From the NCBI RefSeq assembly GCF_030348765.1, contig NZ_JAUCEU010000007.1:614501-678500 (forward strand): DNA of 64,000 nt, read 5' to 3'. Under the pieces are notes generated by a model, which saw nothing but the letters and a program-made list of their open reading frames with translations, searched no databases and had not been told where the DNA came from. Source of the DNA: Neobacillus sp. CF12 (GTDB lineage: Bacteria > Bacillota > Bacilli > Bacillales > Cytobacillaceae). The position numbers were made by a program, and so were the translations under genes. Shown here in pieces: positions 35,942 to 45,721 of this stretch (the stretch's first letter is position 1; each line of letters opens with the position of its first letter).

Positions 35942-36781
35942 CTAAGATCTTTTTATTTTAGGATCAATCGCCACGCGAAGCCCGTCACCAAAGAAGTTTC
36001 CCGCTAAAACCGAAATCAGTATGGCTGCACCAGGGAATACCATCATTAATGGATTCACAAAAATCATACTGTATGCTTGTTGAAGCATGCCGCCCCAACT
36101 TACTTGTGGAGACTGAGCCCCCATGCCGAGAAAGCTTAAAGAAGCTTCCACGATAATTGCCAAACTGAAGCTAAAGGATGCTTGAACAATGATAGGTGAT
36201 AAGATATTAGGGTGTATATGTTTTAACATAATCCACATTGGTCCTGCACCTGAAATTTTAGCTGCTTCCACATAAGGCTCACGTCTTACCTGAAGCGTTT
36301 GTCCCCTTGCTAATCGGGCAAATTGAGGGGTAAAAATAATTCCAATTGCAATCATGGCATTCCACAAACTAACGCCTAATGCTCCCGTAATTCCTAAAGC
36401 AAGAAGAATAGCAGGAAAGGATAATATGGCATCTACAATCCTCATAAAGATGTCATCAACAACACCGCCAAGATAACCGGAAATTATCCCCAACGGTACC
36501 CCAACAACAAGGGGAATAAAAATCGCAACCAGGCCTGCTTGGATAGCGGCCTGTGCTCCCATGAGTACACGAGTAAAAATATCCCTTCCCAATTCGTCAG
36601 TTCCAAACCAATGAGTTCCATTTGGCGCCAACATGATTTTCGTTAAATCCTGTGTCTCAGGATCAAACGGGACAATAAAACGAGCAAAAAGGGCTAGAAA
36701 CACTAAAATGATCAGATAAATTAAACTAACAAATGCGAGTCTTTCTTTAACTAATCGGTGGAATATCAAACGGAATTGCAT
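35942..36781 (-). CDS. ABC transporter permease (OppC/DppC family)
   Basis: The 279-residue membrane protein has an N-terminal span, the periplasmic-type TDELGRDIFTRVLMGAQ opening of the DppC family and five further spans. The EAA-type coupling loop (EAAKISGAGPMWIMLKHIHP) contacts the ATPases. It is 15 bases after the partner permease gene. Confidence 0.93.
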   Translation of the reverse strand: MQFRLIFHRLVKERLAFVSLIYLIILVFLALFARFIVPFDPETQDLTKIMLAPNGTHWFGTDELGRDIFTRVLMGAQAAIQAGLVAIFIPLVVGVPLGIISGYLGGVVDDIFMRIVDAILSFPAILLALGITGALGVSLWNAMIAIGIIFTPQFARLARGQTLQVRREPYVEAAKISGAGPMWIMLKHIHPNILSPIIVQASFSFSLAIIVEASLSFLGMGAQSPQVSWGGMLQQAYSMIFVNPLMMVFPGAAILISVLAGNFFGDGLRVAIDPKIKRS

Positions 36782-36796
36782 CCATTATCCTCCTTC

Positions 36797-37744
36797 TCAA
36801 TCAAATTCGATCCTCGGATCTAAAATACTATATACAACATCTGTCACGAAATTGATCACGAGGACTAACACAACCATAATTAGAACAACACCTTGAAGCA
36901 TTGGGAAGTCCCTTTGCAAAATAGAGTTCACAGCCAGCTGACCCATACCAGGGATGGCAAACACAGTTTCTATTACAACCGTCGCACCGAGCATATTCCC
37001 AAATAATAGCCCTATCGTTGTAATTACTGGAAGGAAAGAATTTCGAAGGGCATGCTTCCAAATTACAAGCCAAAGTAATAATCCTTTCGAATAAGCAGTT
37101 CGAATATAATCTGTATCGAGTACTTCAAGAAGGGTGGATCTTAATTGTCGGGTAATTTGGGCCGCTCCAAAAGCCCCTAAACAAATTGCAGGAAGGATAA
37201 TCATTTGGAAATAGTCGCTTGGACTATCAAAAAAACTGGTAAATCCTGTTGACGGCAGCCATCCAAGATTGACACTGAATATAACAATCAATAGCATCGC
37301 AAGCCAAAAGTTAGGGATAGCAGTGCCCAGGGTACCTATAAGTCTAGTAACATAGTCAATCCAACTATTCGGTTTAAGGATTGAAGCAATCGCAAAAAAC
37401 ATTCCGAATATAAATGAAATTAGAATGGCAGCGATGCAAAGTTGAAAAGTAACGCCCAGCCTTGAAAATACGGCTTCGCTCACGACTTCACCTGTAAAGA
37501 GTGAGCGTCCTAAATCACCTTGTACCGCATTGACCAGCCAGTTCCAATACTGAATCATAACAGGTTGATCCAGGCCCAATTGACTTCTCAATTGAGCCAG
37601 TTTCTCTTCTGTTGCATTATCACCAAGAAGTGAAAGTGCAGGATCACCGGGAATAAGCAGAATCAGGGAAAAGACGATCAGTGTCGTTACGATTAACATT
37701 GGGATTACATACATTAACCTTCGAAGTAAAAATTTTAAAAACAA
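36797..37744 (-). CDS. ABC transporter permease (OppB/DppB family)
   Basis: The 315-residue protein opens with LRRLMYVIPMLIVTTLIVFSL, has six spans and the coupling motif TAYSKGLLLWLVIWKHALRN, all typical of DppB/OppB. It forms the transmembrane channel with the DppC-like permease. It directly follows the binding-protein gene. Confidence 0.93.
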   Translation of the reverse strand: MFLKFLLRRLMYVIPMLIVTTLIVFSLILLIPGDPALSLLGDNATEEKLAQLRSQLGLDQPVMIQYWNWLVNAVQGDLGRSLFTGEVVSEAVFSRLGVTFQLCIAAILISFIFGMFFAIASILKPNSWIDYVTRLIGTLGTAIPNFWLAMLLIVIFSVNLGWLPSTGFTSFFDSPSDYFQMIILPAICLGAFGAAQITRQLRSTLLEVLDTDYIRTAYSKGLLLWLVIWKHALRNSFLPVITTIGLLFGNMLGATVVIETVFAIPGMGQLAVNSILQRDFPMLQGVVLIMVVLVLVINFVTDVVYSILDPRIEFD

Positions 37745-37768
37745 TGGTCTCCCCCCACTCTCTTCTTT

Positions 37769-39325
37769 TTATTTATCAATCCACAAGAAAGAAATTCGAG
37801 GTTTTCCAAGTAATGTTCCTTCAAATCCTTTTACTTGTTGTGTCATTGCAGCAGTAACTGGTGTAAAAACAATTGGTACTGTCATTGCTTCGTCTAGAAT
37901 AGACATTTCATTGACTTTGGCGTATATGTCTGCTCGCTCTTTCTGATCATAGGAAGCAGCGGCCTTTGCAATCAATTCCTCCTTCTCAGGTGAGGACTCT
38001 CCCCCAGCATTATAAAAACCACTTCCACTTAAGAGCAAATTAACAGTCTGTTGTGGATCAGGTCGTCCTGTCCATGAAGTTAAGTTGGCAGCAATTTGTT
38101 TTTCATTAAAATACATGGTTACGCCTTTAGTTAGTTCCATTGTCTGAATCGTTATGTCAAACCCTGCCTCTTTTGCTTGAGCTTTAATCGCTTCACCAAC
38201 TCTTTGATATTCTGGGACAGTTGGAACGAACATATCAAAACTGACCCTATCTAATCCAACACTTTTAAGAAGTTCCTTTGACTTACCCGGGTCATATTCA
38301 ATTTTCATATCAGGATTAGCTGCCCAATAATCTTTTGGGAAAGCTTGGTATGCTGGTTCACCATTCCCAAGATAAATGGCTTTTACAATTGATTCCCGAT
38401 CAATAGAATGGAGTAATGCTTGTCTGACTTCCTTCTTATCAAACGGCTCCATTTTTGTATTCAAATAAATATTATGGAAATACACTCTCATTTTTGAGTC
38501 TAACGTAAGATTTTTATCCTTTTTTAATACTTGAAGATTATTAGCAGACACATTCCAATAAAAATCAAATTGAGAGGATTTGAATGCGTTTAACCGAGTA
38601 TTTTCATCAGGCATTATTTTCGCTGTGATGGTATCAAGATAAGGAAGCCCTTCCTGCCAATAATTCTCATAAGCTTCTAGTTGAATTTCACCATTATGAA
38701 CCCACTTCACTAACTTAAATGGCCCAGCACCAACTGGGTTTTGAGCAAAATCTGGACCTAGCTTTTCTACTGCTGTTGGTGAAACGACCATTCCGGAGCG
38801 ATCCGAAAGTGCTAGAATAATAGAAGAATCTGCCTGTTTGAGATTTAGTTTGACAGTATCATTATCAACAACTTCTACGGATTCAACATTGGCGATATCG
38901 GAAATGTTTGATTCCTCTGAATTCACTCGGTCCAAATTAAATTTTACGGCTTCTGCGTTAAATTCTGTGCCATCGTGGAAGGTGACGCCTTTTCTTAAGT
39001 GTAGAATAATTGTTTTATCATCTGGTGTTTCCCATGATTCAGCAAGTCCAGGTTCTGGTTCTAAATTACTATTATAGTTAACAAGAGTATCATAGACAGG
39101 ATATAAAAGAGCATGATCATTCCCTGAGTTCCCCAAAATAGGATCATAATTACTTATATCCGTATCATAACCAAATACAAGATGACCGCCTTTTTTCGGT
39201 TTACCGTTACTTTGGGATCCTTCGGAGGCCTGATTGTTTGACACATTGTTATTCTGTGTACATCCTGCAATAATCAATAAACTCAGTAATGATAAAAGAC
39301 TAAATAATCTGATAATCCTTTTCAT
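37769..39325 (-). CDS. ABC transporter substrate-binding lipoprotein (family 5)
   Basis: The 518-residue protein starts with a lipoprotein signal peptide ending LIIAGC (Cys21 lipidated), then an Asn/Ser-rich tether, and a family 5 binding domain (VFGYDTDISNYDPILGN, AESWETPDDKTIILHLRKGVTFHDG). It would capture the substrate outside the membrane. It is the second gene of the operon. Family 5 proteins bind peptides, nickel, sugars or aromatic and aliphatic acids; the neighbouring acyl-CoA genes suggest an organic acid or its conjugate. Confidence 0.93.
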   Translation of the reverse strand: MKRIIRLFSLLSLLSLLIIAGCTQNNNVSNNQASEGSQSNGKPKKGGHLVFGYDTDISNYDPILGNSGNDHALLYPVYDTLVNYNSNLEPEPGLAESWETPDDKTIILHLRKGVTFHDGTEFNAEAVKFNLDRVNSEESNISDIANVESVEVVDNDTVKLNLKQADSSIILALSDRSGMVVSPTAVEKLGPDFAQNPVGAGPFKLVKWVHNGEIQLEAYENYWQEGLPYLDTITAKIMPDENTRLNAFKSSQFDFYWNVSANNLQVLKKDKNLTLDSKMRVYFHNIYLNTKMEPFDKKEVRQALLHSIDRESIVKAIYLGNGEPAYQAFPKDYWAANPDMKIEYDPGKSKELLKSVGLDRVSFDMFVPTVPEYQRVGEAIKAQAKEAGFDITIQTMELTKGVTMYFNEKQIAANLTSWTGRPDPQQTVNLLLSGSGFYNAGGESSPEKEELIAKAAASYDQKERADIYAKVNEMSILDEAMTVPIVFTPVTAAMTQQVKGFEGTLLGKPRISFLWIDK

Positions 39326-39401
39326 GAAAAGCCTCCCTTGTTATATTCATTTCGATCCTGCTAGAAATGATAGATAGTAATATATCTATCGAATTATATT
39401 T

Positions 39402-39614
39402 TTATTCCAACACCAGGATAACGTCCCCTTCATTAACAAAATCTCCCTCACCAACTTTTAATTCCTTAACAGTCGCTGTGGACTCCATTGTAATAGGAAT
39501 CTCCATTTTCATAGATTCAAGAATCGCTACTTCATCACCGGGCTCTAATCGATCACCTGGTTTGACTAAAACTTTATATACACTACCTGCCATAGATGAA
39601 AATAATTGACTCAT
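39402..39614 (-). CDS. Stand-alone biotin carboxyl carrier protein
   Basis: The 70-residue protein is a minimal biotinyl domain with the biotinylation site ESMKME (Lys36). The size matches YngHB-type carriers of Bacillus. It must be carboxylated by the biotin carboxylase domain encoded at 21903 and serve the carboxyltransferases at 27302 and 32354. It is the first gene of the operon, with GGGGAG before its ATG. Confidence 0.93.
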   Translation of the reverse strand: MSQLFSSMAGSVYKVLVKPGDRLEPGDEVAILESMKMEIPITMESTATVKELKVGEGDFVNEGDVILVLE

Positions 39615-39636
39615 TTTTTCTCCCCTTTTTTAAAAA

Positions 39637-39650
39637 ATTAAACGCTTACA
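39637..39650 (-). promoter_or_regulatory. Putative cre site (CcpA) before the catabolic operon
   Basis: Read on the minus strand, TGTAAGCGTTTAAT matches 12 of 14 positions of the cre consensus TGWAANCGNTNWCA. It lies 23 bases upstream of the first gene's start codon, a position suited to roadblock or promoter repression. Repression by CcpA under good carbon supply would fit a catabolic operon. Confidence 0.5.
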
Positions 39651-39746
39651 TTTTAGTTCAGATTTCACCACCTTCAATAAATTACTTGATTTAAAATTAA
39701 AATCAGAATCTTTTAAATATTTTTATATTTACAAGAATAATACAAG

Positions 39747-39766
39747 ATTGATAAAATGTTATCAAT
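39747..39766. promoter_or_regulatory. Perfect palindrome in the divergent regulator/operon region
   Basis: ATTGATAA-AATG-TTATCAAT is a perfect 8-bp inverted repeat between the catabolic operon and its divergent PucR-type regulator, 61 bases before the regulator's start. It is a plausible operator for the regulator or overlaps its promoter. Confidence 0.45.
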
Positions 39767-39826
39767 GTGTATATTCCTCTTCTTTTCTATAATTCAATGT
39801 AAATTCTCACACTGAGGTGAAAAAAC

Positions 39827-41872
39827 TTGATAAACAATTCTTTGATGCGAACTTTTTTGAGTAATAAGTTGTCTTTAAAGGACTATCAGATATGGTCGTA
39901 CAGCCCATTTGATCATAAATGGGTTCAGGTAAACCATCAAAATGTCCATTCGAATCCACTCCCTGATACTTCAATAGAAAACCACACATTCCCCTTAGAT
40001 CATCAAAATTATTACCTGCTTGATTTTCCAGAAAACTATAAAGTCGCCATCTCATTTAGAGATAGTAAGCCACTATTAACCAAGGAAGAAATGGAGTTTT
40101 TATATTACTTGCTATATCCTGTATACTCCGACCTTGCAACAAAAAGTAAGGAGGTTAAATTAAAAAAACTTATTGATGGTGTACATAATATCACTTCTAC
40201 ACTCGATTTAGATGAGTTACTCACTACAATGTTGCAAACCGTTGCCACTGTTATTCCAGGAGCAGATGTATCATCCTTATGGATGTACAGTCATTCCATT
40301 GACCGATTGGTCTGCAGAGCTTATATAGGCTGGAATAAAGACATTGAACAGGTTCAATATAAAGTGGGAGAATCCGTTTGCGGTAAAACGTATGAAGATG
40401 GAAAAACGAGGTATTATATATCATCTCTACATGTGAAGGAATCCATGAAGGGAATATCAGAGAAAAACTTGCAATTTCTAAACGCTGCTTTTCCCTATCC
40501 GAAAATACATGCAAGCGTGATAGTACCTATAAGTTTTCGAAATGAGATACTTGGTGTATTAAGTATACACCGTGGTAAGCGTGTACCTCATATAGCCAAA
40601 TGGGATCTTCAAATTCTAAAGGGATTATCTGCACAAATCGCCATTGCCATTGAAAACGCTAGATTATTTACTGAAGTTTATCGGAAAAATCAAGTGTTGG
40701 TGAAGCAAAACGAAGTTCATAGTACGCTGACTCAACTTTCAATTCAAAATAAAGGGATTGAGACGATTACACAGGAGTTAAATCAGATGCTTGGCCTGCC
40801 TGTAATGTTTGTCGATTTGAATGAGAATAAATTCTATAAGACTAGTAAACTGAATACTTCTATTTTAAGCATGGATGAAATATCGAAAATTTGTGCCGAT
40901 AAGCATGATTCTATTTATGTAGACGTTATCGATACCGAAATGAAATCTTTATTTATCTACCCGATTCTTGTAAATCGGGTATGCTATGCCAGCATCGTTG
41001 TTCTAGTTCCACGGCAATTGACACAGATGGAAAATATAATAGTAGAAAGAGGTGGATCGGTATTAGCTTTAGAACTAGCTAAAAGACAATTATTAACCGA
41101 AGTCCATAATAAAAAAATCCACGACTTTTATTCGGATCTATTAAAAAATGAGAATCCAAACCTCCTTTATCAACAGGGGCTGGAATATGGCATCGATTTA
41201 AAAAATAATCTTTTTACCATAAAAGTCGAATTATCAAATCACAATGAACTCGGGACTATTCAAACCCCCGTTCATCGTTTTGTTTCTCGGATGAATTATC
41301 ATTTTCGGGAGGAAGAAAAAATTATTTTTGGGAACAATAATAAGGTTTCAATCCTTTTTTCAGTAAAACATCCTTCTGAAAGGTCCATAGTGATCAAAAA
41401 ATTAAATACAATTTTAACCGAGTGGGAGCAAAATGATGGAAAAAAACTGTATGCAGGAATTGGCATGATGTACAAGGGGATTGATTCAATCAAGAAGACG
41501 GATGCTGATGCAACCAAAGCATTAACGTACCGTTCCTCCCAAAAACGTACAGGTTCCATTGAGTTTTCTGAAATAGGAATTAATCGCCTGTTCTTAAATC
41601 TTTCAAATGAAGAAGTAGAAGAATTTCTCCAAGAAATTTTCGCCCCATTAGCTACGCCTGGGGTACGCAATAGTGACCTCGAACAAACACTTCTTTCCTT
41701 CATTAAATTTAATCGGAATGCTGCCAAAACTGCCGAGGACCTCCATATTCATATCAACACCCTCTATCAAAGAATTAAAAAGATTGAGGATACCCTTGGA
41801 ATCTCTCTGGAAAAACCGGAAGATCTATTAAAAATGCAGTTGGCATATCATCTCCGAGAAACATTCGAGTAA
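39827..41872 (+). CDS. GAF-domain, PucR/CdaR-type transcriptional regulator
   Basis: The 681-residue protein has a GAF sensor (about residues 105-285, VHNITSTLDLDELLTTMLQTV to AIAIENARLF), a second poorly conserved sensor/linker (285-430), a CdaR-type degenerate GGDEF-like domain (about 430-590) and a C-terminal PucR helix-turn-helix (FIKFNRNAAKTAEDLHIHIN then TLYQRIKKIE, about 625-660). The start is TTG behind GAGGTG. It is divergent from the 21-kb acyl-CoA operon and is the obvious candidate activator; the GAF domain may sense an acyl-CoA or free acid. Confidence 0.9.
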   Translation: MINNSLMRTFLSNKLSLKDYQIWSYSPFDHKWVQVNHQNVHSNPLPDTSIENHTFPLDHQNYYLLDFPENYKVAISFRDSKPLLTKEEMEFLYYLLYPVYSDLATKSKEVKLKKLIDGVHNITSTLDLDELLTTMLQTVATVIPGADVSSLWMYSHSIDRLVCRAYIGWNKDIEQVQYKVGESVCGKTYEDGKTRYYISSLHVKESMKGISEKNLQFLNAAFPYPKIHASVIVPISFRNEILGVLSIHRGKRVPHIAKWDLQILKGLSAQIAIAIENARLFTEVYRKNQVLVKQNEVHSTLTQLSIQNKGIETITQELNQMLGLPVMFVDLNENKFYKTSKLNTSILSMDEISKICADKHDSIYVDVIDTEMKSLFIYPILVNRVCYASIVVLVPRQLTQMENIIVERGGSVLALELAKRQLLTEVHNKKIHDFYSDLLKNENPNLLYQQGLEYGIDLKNNLFTIKVELSNHNELGTIQTPVHRFVSRMNYHFREEEKIIFGNNNKVSILFSVKHPSERSIVIKKLNTILTEWEQNDGKKLYAGIGMMYKGIDSIKKTDADATKALTYRSSQKRTGSIEFSEIGINRLFLNLSNEEVEEFLQEIFAPLATPGVRNSDLEQTLLSFIKFNRNAAKTAEDLHIHINTLYQRIKKIEDTLGISLEKPEDLLKMQLAYHLRETFE

Positions 41873-41917
41873 TGAATTGAGTTGAATAACTACGGTAAAT
41901 TGAATTTATCAAAAATA

Positions 41918-41947
41918 AAAGCTTGTAGACTTTTTTCTACAAGCTTT
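41918..41947. terminator. Bidirectional terminator between regulator and sstT
   Basis: A 12-bp perfect stem AAAGCTTGTAGA / TCTACAAGCTTT with a 6-base T-rich loop lies between the convergent genes. Confidence 0.8.
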
Positions 41948-41972
41948 GTACATCTTTATATATAGCTTATTA

Positions 41973-43211
41973 TTATGCTACTTTCTTAATATCAACTTTT
42001 TTACCTTCTTTAAGTCTCTTCTTATATTCAGCAGTTGCTGTAAAAAGGACGTCTGTTGAGGAGTTCAATGCTGTTTCAAAGGAATCTTGTAAAACACCGA
42101 TGATAAATCCTACACCAACAACCTGCATCGCTACTTCATTCGGAATTCCGAACAAGCTGCAAGCCAGTGGAATCAATAATAGTGAACCGCCAGCAACACC
42201 TGAAGCACCGCAGGCACAAATAGCTGACACTACACTAAGGATGATAGCGGTTGGAATGTCGACTTGAATTTCTAATGTATGAACGGCTGCAAGGGTTAAA
42301 ACAGAAATCGTAACCGCTGCACCAGCCATATTAACGGTTGCCCCTAATGGGATCGATACTGAATAGGTATCTTTATCTAAACCTAGTTTTTCACATAATT
42401 TCATATTTACAGGAATATTGGCAGCCGAACTGCGTGTAAAGAATGCCGTAATACCGCTCTCCTTAATACATTTAAATACGAGTGGATATGGATTCTGACG
42501 TACGTTCACAAAAACCATGAGTGGATTAACAACAAAAGCCACAAACAGCATACAACCAATTAAAACCATAAGTAATTTTCCGTAACTTAATAGAGACTCA
42601 AGTCCATTTGTGGTAATCGACTCAATCACCAATCCCATGATTCCTAATGGAGCGAACTTTATTACCCAAGTAACCATTTTAGATACGGCATCTGAGAAAT
42701 TAGAAATCATCGTTTTTGTCGTATCTGGGGCATTTCTTAAAGCCAAACCAAGGACAATCGCCCAAGCTAAAATACCGATATAATTGGCATTAACAATGGC
42801 GCTAACAGGGTTATCAACAACATTCAACAGTAATGCCTTGATAACTTCTACCACACCACCTGGTGCCGCCAAATCCTCAGCGCCCTTTGTAAGTGTGATA
42901 CTTACAGGAAAAATAAAGCTTACAACAACAGCGATTAAACCTGCAAGAAACGTTCCTAAAAGATATAGGGAAATAATGGATTTCATATTCGTTTGCTGTC
43001 CGCTCTTATGTTGAGCGACAGCCGCCATAACTAAGAATAGTACCAATACTGGCGCAATGGCTTTTAATGCACCTACAAATAAAGATCCTAAAATGACAAC
43101 TGGTTTTGCCACTTCTGGAACAATAACAGCCAGGACAATACCAATCAATAAACCAATAGATATTTGTTTTACTAGACTAATTTGATTCCACTTTTTTAAT
43201 AGTTTTTTCAT
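41973..43211 (-). CDS. sstT: Serine/threonine:sodium symporter SstT
   Basis: The 412-residue glutamate-type DAACS symporter has several membrane spans, two re-entrant loop regions, [21 protein letters not shown] and the serine-rich and [13 protein letters not shown] motifs of the sodium/substrate site. It ends with the same VDIKKVA found in the truncated copy at 18037. I place the start at the ATG at 43211 behind GGGGGA; the open frame extends 19 codons upstream without a better site. It imports serine and threonine with sodium. Confidence 0.93.
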   Translation of the reverse strand: MKKLLKKWNQISLVKQISIGLLIGIVLAVIVPEVAKPVVILGSLFVGALKAIAPVLVLFLVMAAVAQHKSGQQTNMKSIISLYLLGTFLAGLIAVVVSFIFPVSITLTKGAEDLAAPGGVVEVIKALLLNVVDNPVSAIVNANYIGILAWAIVLGLALRNAPDTTKTMISNFSDAVSKMVTWVIKFAPLGIMGLVIESITTNGLESLLSYGKLLMVLIGCMLFVAFVVNPLMVFVNVRQNPYPLVFKCIKESGITAFFTRSSAANIPVNMKLCEKLGLDKDTYSVSIPLGATVNMAGAAVTISVLTLAAVHTLEIQVDIPTAIILSVVSAICACGASGVAGGSLLLIPLACSLFGIPNEVAMQVVGVGFIIGVLQDSFETALNSSTDVLFTATAEYKKRLKEGKKVDIKKVA

Positions 43212-43731
43212 ATATGTTTCCCCCATTCGTTTCTGATCATATTGCATTATTCCATAAGCTGTAATCATTTCTCCCTTTATATTATTTTTAAGTTTCTTCC
43301 CTCTTCAAGTAAATGATAAATTCTAACAAATATCATTATAATGAATATTTAGATATATTACAATATCGTAAATATTATGTTGATAGAGTAAAAGATATCT
43401 TTTTTTAAAAAAGTCCAAAAATGCAAAATAACTTATACCGAGAAGAACCGAGTATTGTTTCGTAAGTTTATTATGTTGTTAGTATAACAATTTTATAGTG
43501 GTTAATCAACAAAATATGAATAACGAGGATATAAAAGTAACTAATGTTCGTGTATGATGAAAAGTAAAGCGTATTCATAAAAATAACGTTCGTGTTTTTA
43601 GAGTGACACCATACTCCTCCATTCTTTTACGATAGAAAATATTTTGAAATAGGTAGAAAGACTAAAGGAAAATAGTAGGATTTACTTTCCTCATTCTTCT
43701 CATAAAATACATACTGGGAGGTTAAATATAA
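43212..43731. other. AT-rich intergenic region
   Basis: This 520-base stretch between divergent sstT and a small exported-protein gene is very AT-rich. I find no convincing open frame, RNA structure or repeat; it presumably contains both promoters. Confidence 0.5.
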
Positions 43732-44046
43732 ATGATAAAAAGAGTGATCATCCTTGGAATGCTCGCATCCGTATTGATAGTATTACTATTTGTAAAATCT
43801 CAAAGCACTGCTCCTGTCAGCAATCAAAACAATGATTCATCTGAATACAAATTGGTGGAGTACAAAATTAGTAAAATAATAGATAACCAATACTACGGTC
43901 AAAGTGAAGATGGAACAAAGATTGTTTTTTCAGCTGACAGCATCGATTCGGGTGAAAAAATACAAGTCGATGATATCGTCATATGCTATTTTGAAAAAGA
44001 TAATATAGGGAAAGGATTAGTAAAAGTTGAAAAGAAAGAGTTTTAG
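43732..44046 (+). CDS. Small exported or membrane-anchored hypothetical protein, 104 aa
   Basis: An N-terminal hydrophobic segment (about residues 4-22, VIILGMLASVLIVLLFV) is followed by a Ser/Asn-rich linker and a compact beta-rich domain (KISKIIDNQYYGQSEDGTKI, VDDIVICYFEKDN). The latter looks like a small OB or barrel domain. GGGAGG lies before the ATG. No lipobox Cys is present, so it is probably anchored by an uncleaved signal. Unknown function. Confidence 0.7.
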   Translation: MIKRVIILGMLASVLIVLLFVKSQSTAPVSNQNNDSSEYKLVEYKISKIIDNQYYGQSEDGTKIVFSADSIDSGEKIQVDDIVICYFEKDNIGKGLVKVEKKEF

Positions 44047-44185
44047 AATAGATCCTATCCACCTCACTTAATAAATGTTTGTCACAAGTTAAATTAGGTA
44101 TAATTTCCCATTTTAGTTGTTTTTATTATAATATTATGCCCCATAGTGAATCATGGTAGAAATATAACATAATTGGAAGTGGTTC

Positions 44186-45685
44186 ATGATGGAGCATATG
44201 TCTATGGTCTATAACGATTATTGGTTTGTTTTTTCCATTCTTATCGGCATTCTTTTTTCATACATAGCCTTAGATCTTCGTTGGAAAATGATTATTTTTA
44301 ATAACTTTAAATACAATTTGTGGCTTCTTGGCTGCGCCGTTGCCATGGGAATTGGGATATGGACCTTGCACTTTGTTGGAATGCTTGCGATGGACATGCC
44401 AAGTCATATTGAATATGATGCCAGAATGGTATTGCTTTCACTGTTGATTTCCATATTTGGCACAGGGCTTGCCTTCTTTATGATGAAAATGCAGTATGGT
44501 AGACTCTTCTTCGCGAGCGTGTTTATGGGGGGAGGAATCATTTGTATGCATTATTTAGGTATGGAAGCCATGCATCTGAATTTCTCCATCACCTATAATC
44601 CGCTAATCGTTCTTTTGTCGGTTGTGATTGCGTTTATTGCATCATACGGTTCTTTATGGGTACTTTTCTTTTTTAATCATCATCACTCGATGAATTTTCA
44701 TTGTCGGATATTGAGTAGTATACTCATGGGCATCGGAATCGCTGGAATGCATTATATTGGGATGTGGGGAACGAACCTTCACTATCATTCCACTCTCTCA
44801 CAATCATCTGCCACTTACTCAGTGAGTTCCAGTACATTGAGTTCTATTATCAGTGTCCCTGCTATTTTCGTCGTATTGATTATGTTGCTGTCCAGTGCCT
44901 TTCTGGACAGAAAGTTGATTGAACATATGAATGACCTGAACAACCATGAGAAAAAGCTAAGAGATTCAGAAAAGCTTTCACTGGTGGGAGAACTTGCAGC
45001 CGGTGTAGCACATGAAATTAGAAATCCTTTAACGACATTAAAGGGTTTTACGCAAATGATGATTGAAAGTACCGATTTAGAAGCAAATAAACGATATTCC
45101 AAGATCATGATTGATGAAATAAACAGGATTAATTTCATCGTCAGTGAATTTATGGTTCTTTCAAAACCACATATTGTTCAGTATGCCTTAACGGATATTT
45201 CGCAAAGTATAAAAAATGTGATTACCCTTTTAAATACGCAGGCAATCATAAATAAAATTGAAATTATTCCGGAATTCATTGGAGAGCGATTTTTAATCAA
45301 TTGCGAAGAAAATCAAATAAAGCAAGTCATTGCCAATCTGATTAAGAATTCAATAGAAGCTATGCCTCAAGGAGGAATCATTCACATCAAAATGGAACAA
45401 CAAGACGGTAATCTTGTCATTTCGGTGAGTGATAGCGGTGTGGGGATATCTAGGGAAAATCTTCACTTAATTGGTACCCCGTTTTATACCACAAAAACTC
45501 AAGGGACCGGTTTGGGGCTAATGGTGAGCAAAAAAATCATTCAAAATCACAATGGAAAATTAGAAATAACAAGTGTTCCAAATATCGCTACAACGGTAAC
45601 GATTACATTGCCCGTAGAACTTAGCCATTTAGATTATGTAAAACTGAATCACGAAGATGATCCCACTTTATCCCAATCTTCTTAA
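44186..45685 (+). CDS. MHYT-domain sensor histidine kinase
   Basis: The 499-residue protein has seven N-terminal spans with three MHYT-type motifs (LHFVGMLAMDMP, MHYLGMEAMHLN, MHYIGMWGTNLH), proposed to bind copper and sense O2, CO or NO. A HisKA domain follows with the phospho-His in VAHEIRNPLTTLKGF (about residue 275), then a HATPase domain with N box NLIKNSIEAMP, G1 SDSGVGIS and GTGLGLMVSKKI. The domain order resembles kinases of the sporulation phosphorelay (KinB-like ending). No response regulator gene is adjacent, so it is an orphan kinase. Confidence 0.9.
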   Translation: MMEHMSMVYNDYWFVFSILIGILFSYIALDLRWKMIIFNNFKYNLWLLGCAVAMGIGIWTLHFVGMLAMDMPSHIEYDARMVLLSLLISIFGTGLAFFMMKMQYGRLFFASVFMGGGIICMHYLGMEAMHLNFSITYNPLIVLLSVVIAFIASYGSLWVLFFFNHHHSMNFHCRILSSILMGIGIAGMHYIGMWGTNLHYHSTLSQSSATYSVSSSTLSSIISVPAIFVVLIMLLSSAFLDRKLIEHMNDLNNHEKKLRDSEKLSLVGELAAGVAHEIRNPLTTLKGFTQMMIESTDLEANKRYSKIMIDEINRINFIVSEFMVLSKPHIVQYALTDISQSIKNVITLLNTQAIINKIEIIPEFIGERFLINCEENQIKQVIANLIKNSIEAMPQGGIIHIKMEQQDGNLVISVSDSGVGISRENLHLIGTPFYTTKTQGTGLGLMVSKKIIQNHNGKLEITSVPNIATTVTITLPVELSHLDYVKLNHEDDPTLSQSS

Positions 45686-45693
45686 GTTAACCT

Positions 45694-45717
45694 GCTTTAC
45701 CATTCAGATGGTAAAGC
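45694..45717. terminator. Bidirectional terminator
   Basis: A 10-bp perfect stem GCTTTACCAT / ATGGTAAAGC with loop TCAG lies between the kinase gene and the convergent membrane-protein gene. Confidence 0.75.
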
Positions 45718-45721
45718 TCTT

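Noticed and set aside
43212..43731. Riboswitch or T-box upstream of sstT
   Set aside because: The region is AT-rich without a T-box AGGGTGG-type motif, terminator/antiterminator pair or other aptamer signature that I can recognise.
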